Numbered from the stretch's first letter, positions 8,392 to 17,218 are shown. The stretch: 64,000 nucleotides of DNA from Paenibacillus sp. Soil787 (GCF_001429545.1 NZ_LMSP01000034.1:342690-406689), one strand, 5' to 3'. Made by a program: numbers and translations. Notes: generated by a model from the letters alone, not told the origin.

Positions 8392-10263
8392 ATGAAGAAT
8401 CGAATTATTTCAATTGTTGCAGGACTGCTATTTGGGTTTTTCTTTAACATAGATCTCACTTACGCTCATTCTCCGATTGAACAAATGTCACCACAAGCAG
8501 GGGAAGTATTAGAAACGACACCCAAGCAAATCGAACTTTGGTTTGAAGATCCTGTAGAAGTATTCCAAGGTTCAGTTAGTGTATCCAGTGAGAAAAATGA
8601 GAATATTCCACTTGAAAAACCTCAACTTGACCAAAATGACAAACGACATGTAACAGCGGCGCTTCCATTCGCTCTTTCACCTGGGAATTACTCAGTGAAA
8701 ATTGATGCGATTAGTTATGATGGACATCAAGTAAAGGAGAATTATCAGTTTGAAGTTAAGAAGCCAGTTCGGTCACAAGAAGAGATGCTTCGAAGTTTTA
8801 AATTAGAGAGGTCGAATCCAGATGATGGAACCATCTTATCCGCATCTCCTGAACAAGTCGATCTTTGGTTTACAGATAAGACCCAAGTAACGGCATTTGG
8901 TTTGTTTGATGATCAAGATAAAGTGATTCCAACTAGTGAGCCAGTTCAAGACACTTTAAATCCAAATCGCTTTACCGTAAAAATAAGTAATCGACTTCAC
9001 AAGGGAACCTACTCTGTCCATTGGTATGCGACTGTAGGTAAGTTTGAAAAGAATGGCGTTTATTATTTTGCAGTGCAAGAATATACGTCATTAAAAGGGT
9101 CTAATGGTATCTCAAAAGACTCATTATTTAGTCATATAGGTTTTTTGCAGTTTGCTCATTGGCTTGCTTTTGTGGGATTACTGTCGCTAACAGGTGGAAT
9201 GTTCTTAGAATTATTCGTGACTAAGGGGCAAGGTAATGTTCCCCGCTGGAGAAAAGCTTCAATATTATTTTATGGAATAGCAACATTCGGCTTTATTGTT
9301 GAGTTCATTATAAACAGAATTAATTATAAGCAAGTACAGTTAAATGAATTCTTTACGTTTTCATTTGTTTGGGTCCCAATCATTCAGATCATCCTCCTGA
9401 CAATTGGATTTTGGTTTTCCAAAGGGGGCTTTCGAGTAACACTACTCGCAATTACCGTGTTGCTGTGGGCTTTTACTGGACATTCTTCTACTCAAAGCTA
9501 TGGTGGAATATTAGGTGTTGTTTTGGATGGGGCTCACTTGTTAGCTGTATCTGTATGGATGGGTGGTTTAATATGTATTTTGTTAATGCTACCCAAAGAA
9601 AACGCAATGGACTGGCTTAAAGTCGTTGGAAAAGCGTACTCAAAATGGGCATTCGGAAGTATCCTTGTTATTGCGATAACGGGGTTATGGATGTCAAACA
9701 ACTATGTAACCTCATATAGTATTGAAACTTTTCTTGCCAGCAATTGGGGTAAACTCATTGTTACAAAAATAGTTTTATTTATTGAAATATTAATCATTGG
9801 CTATTTGCAAATGAGATATTTAAAGAAGTTTTCTACTATGTCCTTACGCTTATTAAGGCAATTGAAAATTGAGGTTTATATCGCAGGTGTTATTCTAATC
9901 GTCGCCGCTGTATTGATTGATCTCTCTCCAAAAGAAGCCGAGCAAGGCGTTTATCCCAAAACAGTAATTATTAAAGATGTGAAGGCTACTGTAGGAATTA
10001 CACCTCTGAAAATGGGGACTAATGAAATCTCTATTTGGTTTGATAAACAACAAGACTTTGAACAAGTTCGTGTTAAATTTATAATGCCTCCCAATTGGAT
10101 TGTTGAAGACAATGCTTTCTCGTTAGGTAACGGTGAATATCGTCTGACAGGAGACTTTTTACACGCAGCTGGCGTCATTCAAATGGAAGTTAATGCATTC
10201 ACAAACCAAGGTGAGAAAATCACTTTCCCGTTTGAGCTTCGTGTACCTGGAGTAAAGTATTGA
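8392..10263 (+). CDS. CopC-CopD fusion copper resistance membrane protein, copy 2
   Basis: A 623-residue paralogue of the protein at 1038-2912 with the same plan: signal peptide (about 1-26), CopC domain beginning AHSPIEQMSPQAG, a second CopC-like repeat near residue 137 (ERSNPDDGT), eight or so membrane helices including AHLLAVSVWMGGL, the conserved VLIDLSPKEAEQGVYPK segment and an extracellular tail. The copies are moderately similar throughout and end in the same PFELRVPGV-type sequence, so they come from a duplication followed by divergence. It closes the copper block and is followed by a terminator. Confidence 0.9.
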   Translation: MKNRIISIVAGLLFGFFFNIDLTYAHSPIEQMSPQAGEVLETTPKQIELWFEDPVEVFQGSVSVSSEKNENIPLEKPQLDQNDKRHVTAALPFALSPGNYSVKIDAISYDGHQVKENYQFEVKKPVRSQEEMLRSFKLERSNPDDGTILSASPEQVDLWFTDKTQVTAFGLFDDQDKVIPTSEPVQDTLNPNRFTVKISNRLHKGTYSVHWYATVGKFEKNGVYYFAVQEYTSLKGSNGISKDSLFSHIGFLQFAHWLAFVGLLSLTGGMFLELFVTKGQGNVPRWRKASILFYGIATFGFIVEFIINRINYKQVQLNEFFTFSFVWVPIIQIILLTIGFWFSKGGFRVTLLAITVLLWAFTGHSSTQSYGGILGVVLDGAHLLAVSVWMGGLICILLMLPKENAMDWLKVVGKAYSKWAFGSILVIAITGLWMSNNYVTSYSIETFLASNWGKLIVTKIVLFIEILIIGYLQMRYLKKFSTMSLRLLRQLKIEVYIAGVILIVAAVLIDLSPKEAEQGVYPKTVIIKDVKATVGITPLKMGTNEISIWFDKQQDFEQVRVKFIMPPNWIVEDNAFSLGNGEYRLTGDFLHAAGVIQMEVNAFTNQGEKITFPFELRVPGVKY

Positions 10264-10276
10264 AGTTAAGGTAAAT

Positions 10277-10304
10277 CCCCACTAATTATTTCGTGGGGTT
10301 TTCT
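10277..10304. terminator. Intrinsic terminator closing the copper block
   Basis: A 6-bp stem CCCCAC/GTGGGG with a 10-base loop is followed by TTTTCT; on the other strand the stem is followed by ATTTACC, so it works best rightward. Confidence 0.7.
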
Positions 10305-10422
10305 ATTTATTATGCCATTACAAAAAAGATGCGCCTTTATTTTTTCGTGGAGTGGTTTCATTAATTTCAAGTTTAATTCATAGTCGGTCGAGTCAATGTG
10401 CTTAACTATTTTTCTGTTGCGA

Positions 10423-10752
10423 TCACTTCCAACAATCCGCAGTAGCAGATCCGAGATCATGCCAAACTCCTTTTCTATACTGAAATCGATCCAGCACCTC
10501 CAAAGAGATGATATTTACAGTCATACCTTCAACTGGATCAGGCACTTCATCCCAACTCTCATAATAGTTTTTTTCTTTGTAATAAGCATAGGCAAAAAAG
10601 TGATACCAAACAATCCTGTGCCATGGATATTTTCGTAATAAATCATCAGGACATATTTCCAATCCAAAACAATCATTTAAATATCGTGAAACATACGTAG
10701 CAGTTAATTTCTGTGTTGAGTCCAAGTTTGCTTCACCACCACACGGGAACAT
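10423..10752 (-). CDS. Hypothetical protein, doubtful
   Basis: A 109-residue leftward frame rich in aromatic residues (WHRIVWYHFFAYAYY). I recognise no family. No ribosome-binding site precedes ATG 10752, but a near-consensus promoter TTGATA-N17-TATAAT (10763-10791, leftward) ends only about 10 bases before the ATG, so a leaderless transcript is conceivable. The adjacent frame stays open to 10266 and overlaps its end, so the gene could also be a frameshifted remnant. Low confidence. Confidence 0.35.
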   Translation of the reverse strand: MFPCGGEANLDSTQKLTATYVSRYLNDCFGLEICPDDLLRKYPWHRIVWYHFFAYAYYKEKNYYESWDEVPDPVEGMTVNIISLEVLDRFQYRKGVWHDLGSATADCWK

Positions 10753-10762
10753 TGGTTCTTAT

Positions 10763-10791
10763 ATTATATGGAGTGATTTCAATATTATCAA
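10763..10791 (-). promoter_or_regulatory. Candidate sigma-A promoter, leftward
   Basis: TTGATA (10791-10786), a 17-base spacer and TATAAT (10768-10763) on the minus strand, directly before the doubtful gene at 10423-10752. Confidence 0.5.
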
Positions 10792-10870
10792 CACAATACA
10801 AAAACGTCTGTAAATAGCACCCTATATATGTAATAATAGTGCATATCATTTTTCTTTAGAGGAGTGCAAC

Positions 10871-11068
10871 ATGGCAAAACAACGGCAACTCATCGAACAC
10901 TCGGATTTTGAACGGATGCGCGTATTCCATCAACCCATTTCAGTCTTTTTAAATGGAGAACTGATGGGAAGCAATATTCTCATACAATCTCACGATAATG
11001 AAATCGTAACTGACAGTAATGATGAGAAATATTCGAAGGAAACTTGTCAATTCCTAAGAACGAGGTAA
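10871..11068 (+). CDS. Small conserved-looking hypothetical protein
   Basis: A 65-residue soluble protein beginning MAKQRQLIEHSDFERMRV. It has a strong ribosome-binding site (AGAGGAG, 6 bases before the ATG) and its own terminator just downstream, so it is very probably a real single-gene unit. The middle (SVFLNGELMGSNILIQ) reads like a short beta-rich domain. I recognise no family. Confidence 0.7.
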   Translation: MAKQRQLIEHSDFERMRVFHQPISVFLNGELMGSNILIQSHDNEIVTDSNDEKYSKETCQFLRTR

Positions 11069-11095
11069 GTAATACCTTCTACGAACAAATAACAC

Positions 11096-11140
11096 CAAAA
11101 AGCAATGGACAACCTCTATGGGCTGCCTATTGCTTTTTTA
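11096..11140 (+). terminator. Intrinsic terminator after the 65-residue gene
   Basis: Outer stem AAAAAGCAAT/ATTGCTTTTT continues inward with two mismatches and ends in a T tract. Confidence 0.8.
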
Positions 11141-11225
11141 GTTAACGAGTTAAAATCAAATACACCAGTCAACAGCAGCAACAAATCGTTTGCAGTTTTT
11201 TACTATTGGTTATGTTTAATGTTGT

Positions 11226-11265
11226 TTTTTACCCAAAAAGAAAACCTCCCTTTGAAAAGGCGGTT
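11226..11265 (-). terminator. Probable terminator for the leftward propeller gene
   Basis: On the minus strand AACCGCCTTT pairs imperfectly with AAAGGGAGGTT and is followed by TTCTTTTTGG. It lies about 90 bases beyond the stop at 11357. Confidence 0.55.
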
Positions 11266-11356
11266 AATTTAACTATCGTTAGCAGAACTCGCGACCGCTT
11301 AGAATCGTCACTAATTAGCGAATTAAATAGGCATGTATATAAAAATATAATTTCGT

Positions 11357-12943
11357 TCAACGAATAAATTTGAATGAGGAATCCCTAGAGGATTGGATTA
11401 AAATCCCATTGTCGGATGTGAGTATTCGCGAGATAGGGTCCGCTACTTCAAGCACCAAGCTGCCTGAACCGCCTAGCAGTACAAGTCCGTAGTCATCGTT
11501 TTCGCTAAGCTTGCATACGAGCCGCTCATTCAACACTTGTACGCCGACGATAGGCGTTGTCCATACGAGTGGATCTTCCCCGTTCGAATCCGCTTTATAA
11601 AGCTCGTATAAGTTATCTTCCTTCTTGGTTGTGTAAAATACGTTGCCGTTGATGCTGTCAAACCATGACACAGCATGGTCGGACAGTTTCACTTCGCCCG
11701 TCCCGTCCAACTTAGACGAATATAATGCTTTGTCCTTGTCTTTTACATAGTATAGCTTGTTATTGATAATTCGGAACCAGTTGACACTTGTGTCGACGAT
11801 CATAGTGTTTTTATTCGTTTTCAGGTTGATTTTGTAAATTTTATTTACGTCGGATTGGACGTGTGATGCTAGCACGTAAACATCGTCTCCGATTACGGAT
11901 GTCGAGAAAGCATTTGCAACGTCTTCAACATCGCCGTTATACGTGACATGACTGCCGTATAACACGCCTGAATCTCCTACACGCTTTCTGTTCGTTTCAT
12001 CCTGTCCTGGAGGCAATAAATACAAGTTGCCTCTTTCGTATGCCGCAGCGCCGTGAAGGACGATCAACGTGCCGTCAGGCGTGTCGCGGAAGTCCAAATA
12101 TCCTGAGAGCATCAACTCAGCTTTCCCGTCATCACTGATTTTCACGAACTTGTCGCTACCCGTAACACCTTCCCCGAGGTGGTAGGTAAACCACAGCGTG
12201 TTGTCACGGATTTGAAAGGATATTACCCTTGGCATCCTATCTGTGGTGCCGAAGTTATAAGAATATATCTCCTCCTTGAGGGACGACTGCTGCACGGGAG
12301 CACGATATACATGGTTCGTAGTACCCGTCGTCTCGACGAAATAGTAATATCCCTTGAAAAGGGTAACATCGTTCTTACCAGCATATGCAGGAAGGTCGAC
12401 CGTTTGAATCTGCGGGTTATTGGACGTGATGCTAAGTCCGCTGTTATTGTCCCAATTATAATCCCATCCGAAATCGTCATGTGCGAAGCGCCATGTCATA
12501 GGGAAATATGTGATGTCTCGGAAGCTTAACAATGGATACTTTTCTTTTGTGTTGTCAATTTCCTTGCCGTTAATCGTAACAGTCGATGTGGGGACCTCGG
12601 CTGAGTAGGTAGCCGCATTACGATGATCTGAATTATACGGCACATATGAGGAAGTCACCTGGTTTTGCTTAATGTTCAAACCCTCATCTGGTGACCAATT
12701 CGCTTCCAAGCCAAGCAGTCTAGTATCATACCAGGTCATCGGAAAGTAAGTGATATCGCGATAAACCAAGAGCGGGTATTCACAGAACTTATTTTCAACC
12801 TTATGACCGTTCAAGTTTACCTCAAAGTCTGGCAGCGTAACCCTCACGCTAACATCTGCGGCTAGAGAGCTCCCCGCAGGCATCAATAAACTCATGAATA
12901 ATGAAAAAATACCCGAATATCCAAATATTTTTTTTCTTATCAT
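11357..12943 (-). CDS. Secreted protein with stalk-like N-terminal repeats and DUF5050-type beta-propeller
   Basis: A 528-residue exported protein. Start ATG 12943 (MIRKKIFGYSG) has GAGGAGAT 7 bases upstream and gives a clean signal peptide ending in SSLAA; a longer frame begins at 12961. Two repeats with the pattern YPLLVYRDITYFPMTW (near residues 55 and 140) resemble the copper-amine-oxidase N-terminal (stalk-like) domain common in Paenibacillus. The rest shows repeating DG.G.. / LYY blades of a DUF5050-like propeller. No catalytic motif seen; a role at the cell surface is likely but the ligand is unknown. It is a single-gene unit. Confidence 0.75.
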   Translation of the reverse strand: MIRKKIFGYSGIFSLFMSLLMPAGSSLAADVSVRVTLPDFEVNLNGHKVENKFCEYPLLVYRDITYFPMTWYDTRLLGLEANWSPDEGLNIKQNQVTSSYVPYNSDHRNAATYSAEVPTSTVTINGKEIDNTKEKYPLLSFRDITYFPMTWRFAHDDFGWDYNWDNNSGLSITSNNPQIQTVDLPAYAGKNDVTLFKGYYYFVETTGTTNHVYRAPVQQSSLKEEIYSYNFGTTDRMPRVISFQIRDNTLWFTYHLGEGVTGSDKFVKISDDGKAELMLSGYLDFRDTPDGTLIVLHGAAAYERGNLYLLPPGQDETNRKRVGDSGVLYGSHVTYNGDVEDVANAFSTSVIGDDVYVLASHVQSDVNKIYKINLKTNKNTMIVDTSVNWFRIINNKLYYVKDKDKALYSSKLDGTGEVKLSDHAVSWFDSINGNVFYTTKKEDNLYELYKADSNGEDPLVWTTPIVGVQVLNERLVCKLSENDDYGLVLLGGSGSLVLEVADPISRILTSDNGILIQSSRDSSFKFIR

Positions 12944-13025
12944 TGCTTCATCTCCTCTCACACATAACTAGACGCGAGCAAATTGTAAAAAGTTTCTATT
13001 AATTTGAAATTAGATACAAAATTAA

Positions 13026-13193
13026 GTGATTTCGCCTAATCCATGGGGAGTCTTTTATACACGTGAAGATTCAGAATTCGAAGCAGCAGAAGATCACGTA
13101 ATCCCTGTTTCTTCTGTATGTTGCACAACACCTGAACCGACAACAACAAGCATTAAATTAACTGATTTCAGAGCTAAAAATACATGTTGTTAA
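13026..13193 (+). pseudogene. arsI: 3' remnant of an arsI/cadI-type dioxygenase (C-As lyase family)
   Basis: The frame from 13026 reads VISPNPWGVFYTRED, then SEFEAAEDHVIPVSSVCC and a TDFRAKNTCC ending, with stop TAA at 13191-13193. The PN-PW-VFYTRED block and the cysteine-rich tail match the C-terminal end of ArsI/CadI vicinal-oxygen-chelate proteins. Everything upstream is missing, a stop codon precedes the fragment, and no start or ribosome-binding site exists, so it is a relic. Its stop overlaps the following acetyltransferase start by 10 bases, as in an original operon. Recognition is by motif only. Confidence 0.6.
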
Positions 13194-13672
13194 TTCGAAG
13201 AGCTACCAAAGCTGATATCTCAAACATTCTTCAGATTTATAATCAAGGGGTCGAAGACCGCATCGCTACGTTAGAATCGGAAACAAAAGATGAAATCTAC
13301 ATGCAAGAGTGGTTCGAGAAGCATCAAGGGCAATTTAGTGTTCTCGTAGCCGAAGATAATGGAAATGTTGTCGGTTGGGCTTCAATTAACCCATATAGCA
13401 ACAGATGTGCCTATGATGGCGTTGGTGACTTATCGATTTATATCAATCGGGATCACCGCGGCAAAGGAATTGGTGGTCAGCTGCTTCGTGAAATCGAAAC
13501 AGTGGGAAAAGAAAATAAGTTCTACAAAATTGTTCTATTCACGTTTCCGTTTAATCATCTGGGGCAAAGTTTGTATCGAAAAGCAGGGTACCGCGAAGTG
13601 GGTGTATTTCAGAATCAAGGAATCCTAGATGGGGAATTTATTGATGTTATGGCAATGGAAAAGCTTTTATAG
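13184..13672 (+). CDS. arsN1: GNAT N-acetyltransferase, ArsN1-like (arsinothricin/phosphinothricin resistance type)
   Basis: A 162-residue GNAT enzyme beginning MLLIRRATKADISNILQIYN with the EDRIATLES segment typical of the phosphinothricin acetyltransferase/ArsN1 branch. The acetyl-CoA loop is RDHRGKGIGGQLL (about 92-104). Such enzymes acetylate the alpha-amino group of glutamate mimics such as arsinothricin. It lies directly after, and overlaps, the arsI remnant, which supports an arsenic context. No ribosome-binding site is visible; translation may originally have been coupled to arsI, so expression may now be weak. A strong bidirectional terminator follows. Confidence 0.8.
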   Translation: MLLIRRATKADISNILQIYNQGVEDRIATLESETKDEIYMQEWFEKHQGQFSVLVAEDNGNVVGWASINPYSNRCAYDGVGDLSIYINRDHRGKGIGGQLLREIETVGKENKFYKIVLFTFPFNHLGQSLYRKAGYREVGVFQNQGILDGEFIDVMAMEKLL

Positions 13673-13683
13673 CGCATGCTGCT

Positions 13684-13728
13684 AATTAAAAGGGAGTCCG
13701 CTCTTGCATAGCGGACTCCCTTTTAATT
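13684..13728. terminator. Bidirectional terminator between convergent genes
   Basis: A perfect 19-bp stem (AATTAAAAGGGAGTCCGCT and its complement) with a 7-base loop; A/T-rich ends give a T tract on both strands. Confidence 0.9.
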
Positions 13729-14306
13729 CAAGCAGTAGAAGGATTGAAAATAAATTTTGATGAAGCATTTTTATGCTCCAAACTTCTAACCCACAAATCA
13801 ATTAATTCTCGCCCTTCAATTAGTCTTATATTTAATCCCTCTGCATAAGCCCTTGCATTTGGGGTAAAAGTGCTCGTGGTAATTACATAACCACCTTTAG
13901 CATTTTGTTTTATCATTTGCGAGTGAATAATCGCAATCGGATCAAAAGAGACTGGGTTATAGTCGGCATAACATTTTATTTGCCCAAGATACAACCCATC
14001 ACCACGTTTTTCTTCAATATCAACTCCGAAATCACCCGATCCACTAGTTACAAATGCTTCACTTTGATTTACATCAGACATAATCTTAGCAACGAATCGT
14101 TCAAAGTCTAATGGGTTTTCTTTTTCTGGATCATCACTTTTCTTATAACGCTGATACAAACCGACAAGGAGCGTTTTTTTCATCTCTTCGTTGACTGATA
14201 TAAAATCAATAGCTGATCGTCTTATCGAATCTAGTTCCTGTTTCGTCTTTAAAAGGTAAAATCCCATAAAACCAGCGACTATTAACACAACAATTACATA
14301 TGACAT
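13728..14306 (-). CDS. Membrane-anchored Mrr-type restriction endonuclease
   Basis: A 192-residue protein with one N-terminal membrane helix (about 2-19), a short helical linker and a PD-(D/E)xK nuclease domain of the Mrr_cat kind: FERFVAKIM (E69), then GDFGVDIEE (D96) and GQIKCY (Q109, K111), followed by TSTFTPNAR. The catalytic residues look intact. AAGGGGAGA precedes the ATG. Mrr-family enzymes cut modified or foreign DNA; a membrane anchor points to action on incoming DNA or to membrane-linked DNA processing, which is inference. It overlaps the shared terminator by one base at its stop. Confidence 0.8.
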   Translation of the reverse strand: MSYVIVVLIVAGFMGFYLLKTKQELDSIRRSAIDFISVNEEMKKTLLVGLYQRYKKSDDPEKENPLDFERFVAKIMSDVNQSEAFVTSGSGDFGVDIEEKRGDGLYLGQIKCYADYNPVSFDPIAIIHSQMIKQNAKGGYVITTSTFTPNARAYAEGLNIRLIEGRELIDLWVRSLEHKNASSKFIFNPSTA

Positions 14307-14385
14307 TGTAACAATCTCCCCTTAACAAATTTTCATTATCATTATTGACTTTTGGGGAGTGAACTAGACACAAAATTTAAGATAA

Positions 14386-14772
14386 TTAATACGTCCAATA
14401 GCAGTTTTCAGGGTCTTTATCAAACAAAAACCCTTTAAATATGGTCGTTCGAAGCTGATGTTGATCGGTTCGCTCTAAATATTGAATCTGACAACAAAGC
14501 ATTGGTTCAATCCAATATGTTTTCTTATCAATTCTAGTTTGTATCTGCTTTGCTATTTCTAAAAATGCCCGCTTGTCATCGACCCTAAAACCAAATTCAA
14601 CAATACCGACAGGCTTATACCTAACTGTTTTAAAGTGCAGTCCTAATACCAAACCAAACTGTGGTTCGGTTCGATAACCTAAAATAATTGCGTCGATCGT
14701 TTTGAAATTCTTAATTTTCAACCAATCTTTCGTTTCTACACCTAAGACATACTTAGAGTCTTTTCTTTTCGA
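14386..14772 (-). pseudogene. ATP-dependent DNA ligase, C-terminal fragment separated from its N-terminal part
   Basis: Reading leftward from 14772 the sequence begins SKRKDSKYVLGVETKDWLKI, the family's motif V region (KxK in WLKIKN), followed by the OB-fold domain (DAIILGYR, FGLVLGLHF, and TIFKGFLFDKDPENC near the end). The reading frame has no credible start: ATG 14721 lies after motif V. The matching N-terminal part is at 17457-17981 and ends at GIVA, so joining the two gives the expected GIVA-SKRKDSKY. The 2.68 kb between them is an insertion. The fragment cannot work as a ligase alone. Confidence 0.85.
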
Positions 14773-14773
14773 A

Positions 14774-14786
14774 AGTATCTATATAA
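14774..14786 (+). repeat. Left terminal inverted repeat of the ligase-splitting element
   Basis: AGTATCTATATAA; the exact complement is at 17444-17456. The 300 bases inside it hold no gene, only AT-rich sequence with TGTACA repeats. Confidence 0.7.
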
Positions 14787-15059
14787 AAACCATGTACATA
14801 AAATATTATACTTATCCTTTTCATTATAAACCTAGCATATTTGAAATAATTTTAATATGTACATATTTAACCTATGTACAAAAATAGTCGTTATTTCTGT
14901 ACAATTCCAATAGTACACTGATGCGGTGGCATCTCATAGAAAATCTGAATACTCGGGTATTGAATCTTTATTTTGTATTGGGTAGACTACTTATTTTCAA
15001 GAGCATTTAAACAAATGTTGAGTCAACAAATCAGATGAGGCTTAAGTGTGCATAAAATA

Positions 15060-15091
15060 AAAAAGTGAGGGAGTTAATCCCCTCACTTTTT
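15060..15091 (-). terminator. Terminator for the leftward membrane protein gene
   Basis: Stem AAAAAGTGAGGG/CCCTCACTTTTT with an 8-base loop, giving a T tract on the minus strand. It includes the stop codon of the gene at 15083. Confidence 0.85.
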
Positions 15092-15559
15092 GCTATTAAA
15101 GTTAATACCCTGTCTTTTTCCGAGGACGTAGTACCCGTATACTATTATTTCAGCGATGAAATAGGACACAAAAGTCCAACCAAGATTCCAGCCGTTACTA
15201 TATTGAACTTTGTGGATTAAGACACCAATGAATTCAATCCCAGTTAATAGTGCACAGAAAATGAGTAAGCTCATAATCGGTTTATGATTCTTAGAATGAA
15301 TCCAATAAATCATAAAGCTGGTTGTCACAGGGTACAGTCCAATATCAAATGGTAGTGCAGAAATGGTTTCATCATTCTGAATCAATGGGGTGAAATCCCA
15401 AAACTCTAGGTGATATCCAACAGCGTTAATAACTGAAGAGATGATTGAGGAAATCGGACTTATAAGTATCACAATATTTGAAGCTTTTTTATATAAAAAC
15501 AATCCGAATATCCATGGAATAATAAAACCCAAAATGATATTTACAAGAATACTTACCAC
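15083..15559 (-). CDS. Multi-helix membrane protein, CBO0543-like
   Basis: A 158-residue protein with about five hydrophobic segments and a basic tail. The pattern of GYHLEFWDFTPLI, the GLYP segment before a helix, and the ExxxGVLIHK...YSNGWN region resembles the CBO0543 family of small polytopic proteins in Firmicutes, whose function is unknown. AAAGGAGA directly abuts the GTG at 15559, so the true start may be a few codons inside. It is cargo of the element that splits the ligase gene. Confidence 0.65.
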   Translation of the reverse strand: MVSILVNIILGFIIPWIFGLFLYKKASNIVILISPISSIISSVINAVGYHLEFWDFTPLIQNDETISALPFDIGLYPVTTSFMIYWIHSKNHKPIMSLLIFCALLTGIEFIGVLIHKVQYSNGWNLGWTFVSYFIAEIIVYGYYVLGKRQGINFNSKK

Positions 15560-15758
15560 TCTCCTTTGAGGAAGTTAGTTAGTATCAAGTATGACCATCA
15601 AATCATGAGTTATACTGCTCGATTTGCTTTGAAGGATAGAAGTACGAACCCATGTAACATTGATAAGTTTTTCCAAACAAGATAAAATTAGTTCACGTAA
15701 ACTTAGTTTAAAAACTACTCATGAAGGAACTAAACATTGAAGCTGAAAGAAGGTCAAT

Positions 15759-17039
15759 ATGCTTATCAATCTGTTGTTAATTGCAATACTTATTCTACTT
15801 ACTGCTTTTTTTGTTGCAACTGAATTCGCTGTTATTCGAATTCGTCCTAGTCGCGTAGATCAAATGGTTTTGCAAGGCAAGAAAAACTCCCTTGCAGTTC
15901 AGACAGTTACTTCAAATTTAGATGGTTACTTATCAGCATGTCAGCTTGGTATCACGATTACAGCCTTGGGACTTGGTTGGCTAGGTGAACCGACGGTCGA
16001 AAAGCTTCTCAATCCCCTGTTCCAATTGATTGGGGTAGGAGAAAACTTATCACATATTTTATCATTTGGCATCGCATTTTTATCCATTACTTATCTTCAT
16101 GTCGTACTTGGTGAATTAGCACCCAAAACGTTAGCCATTCAAAAAGCAGAAGCAATTTCTATCGTAACAGCTCCATTAATTATTTATTTTTATAAAATCA
16201 TGTATCCTTTTATTTGGATGTTAAATGGTTCAGCTAACCAGCTTGTAAAAGTTTTTGGAATTAAGCCTGCAAGCGAGCATGAAGAAGCCCATTCAGAAGA
16301 GGAAATTCGTATTATTTTATCAGATAGCTACATGAGCGGGAAAATCAATAAGACGGAGTACGGTTATGTAAATCGTATTTTTTCATTTGATGAGCTGTTG
16401 GCGCGTGAGATTATGGTACCGCGTACTGACATGATCTGCCTTTATGCAGATAAATCGCTAGAAGATAACATGGCTATTATTACGAAAGAACAATATACTC
16501 GTTTTCCCGTTGCTAAAGAAAACAAGGACGACATTATAGGATTCGTCAATACCAAACAATTTTTCTTGAGCTATCTCAGTAGCCCAGATTTTAATTTTAA
16601 ATCATTGCTTCAACCGATGATGACCATTCCTGAAGTCATGCCTGTGAAAGCCTTGCTCAAGAAGATGCAGCGAGAAAATGTGCATATAGCTCTGGTTTTT
16701 GATGAATATGGCGGGACCTCAGGTTTAATAACGATTGAAGATATTCTAGAGGAAATTGTCGGTGAAATTCGTGACGAGTTTGATAAAGATGAAAAGAAAG
16801 AAATAGAGATCTTAGGAGAAAATCATTATTTAGTAGAAGGTATCGCCTTAATAGATGAGATCAATTATATATTAAGAACTGACATTGACCACGAGAATGT
16901 TGACTCAATCGGCGGATGGTTATATGGTAAGCAGCCTGAGTTGAACGTTGGTGAAGAATGGAAATATGGTTCATTGACATTCATTGTGCGTGAAAGAGAT
17001 AACAATCGAATACGTAAAATCGAAATTGTCAAAAGTTAA
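15759..17039 (+). CDS. Hemolysin-family (CNNM/HlyC-CorC) membrane transporter
   Basis: A 426-residue protein with an N-terminal DUF21 membrane domain (about 1-190; FVATEFAVIRIRPSRV, then SACQLGITITALGLGWLGEP), a pair of CBS domains (about 205-320; EIMVPRTDMICLYAD, VFDEYGGTSGLITIEDILEEIVG) and a C-terminal CorC/HlyC domain (about 335-420). Family members are linked to magnesium or other divalent cation efflux and are not true hemolysins. The ribosome-binding site is AGAAGG. It lies inside the inserted element, so it is an extra copy acquired by transfer. Confidence 0.9.
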   Translation: MLINLLLIAILILLTAFFVATEFAVIRIRPSRVDQMVLQGKKNSLAVQTVTSNLDGYLSACQLGITITALGLGWLGEPTVEKLLNPLFQLIGVGENLSHILSFGIAFLSITYLHVVLGELAPKTLAIQKAEAISIVTAPLIIYFYKIMYPFIWMLNGSANQLVKVFGIKPASEHEEAHSEEEIRIILSDSYMSGKINKTEYGYVNRIFSFDELLAREIMVPRTDMICLYADKSLEDNMAIITKEQYTRFPVAKENKDDIIGFVNTKQFFLSYLSSPDFNFKSLLQPMMTIPEVMPVKALLKKMQRENVHIALVFDEYGGTSGLITIEDILEEIVGEIRDEFDKDEKKEIEILGENHYLVEGIALIDEINYILRTDIDHENVDSIGGWLYGKQPELNVGEEWKYGSLTFIVRERDNNRIRKIEIVKS

Positions 17040-17218
17040 AATAAATGTGAGAATATAAGACGGGACTGCTCTGGTAGTTCCTCTGTTTTATTTGTTACAT
17101 CATAATCACAAATCATTGCAAGTTGTCTTTTGCTATTTCGATCCCAGTCAACCCAAATGGAATCAGCTTTAAATTTGTATTTAATTTTTCTTTAAAATTC
17201 AATAAGTTCATTAGACAT
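17036..17218 (-). pseudogene. Small hypothetical gene broken by an in-frame stop
   Basis: GGGGGA precedes ATG 17218, which opens MSNELIEF, then TAA at 17194-17192, and the same frame goes on for about 50 codons (RKIKYKFKADSIWVDWDRN to FSHLF) to a stop at 17036. The continuing frame has normal amino-acid composition, so a single sense-to-stop change (for example AAA to TAA) has probably inactivated a 60-residue protein. I recognise no family. Confidence 0.5.

Noticed and set aside
10266..10460. 64-codon leftward frame next to the doubtful 109-residue gene
   Set aside because: It reads through the terminator of the copper block and lacks a ribosome-binding site; at most the tail of a frameshifted gene.
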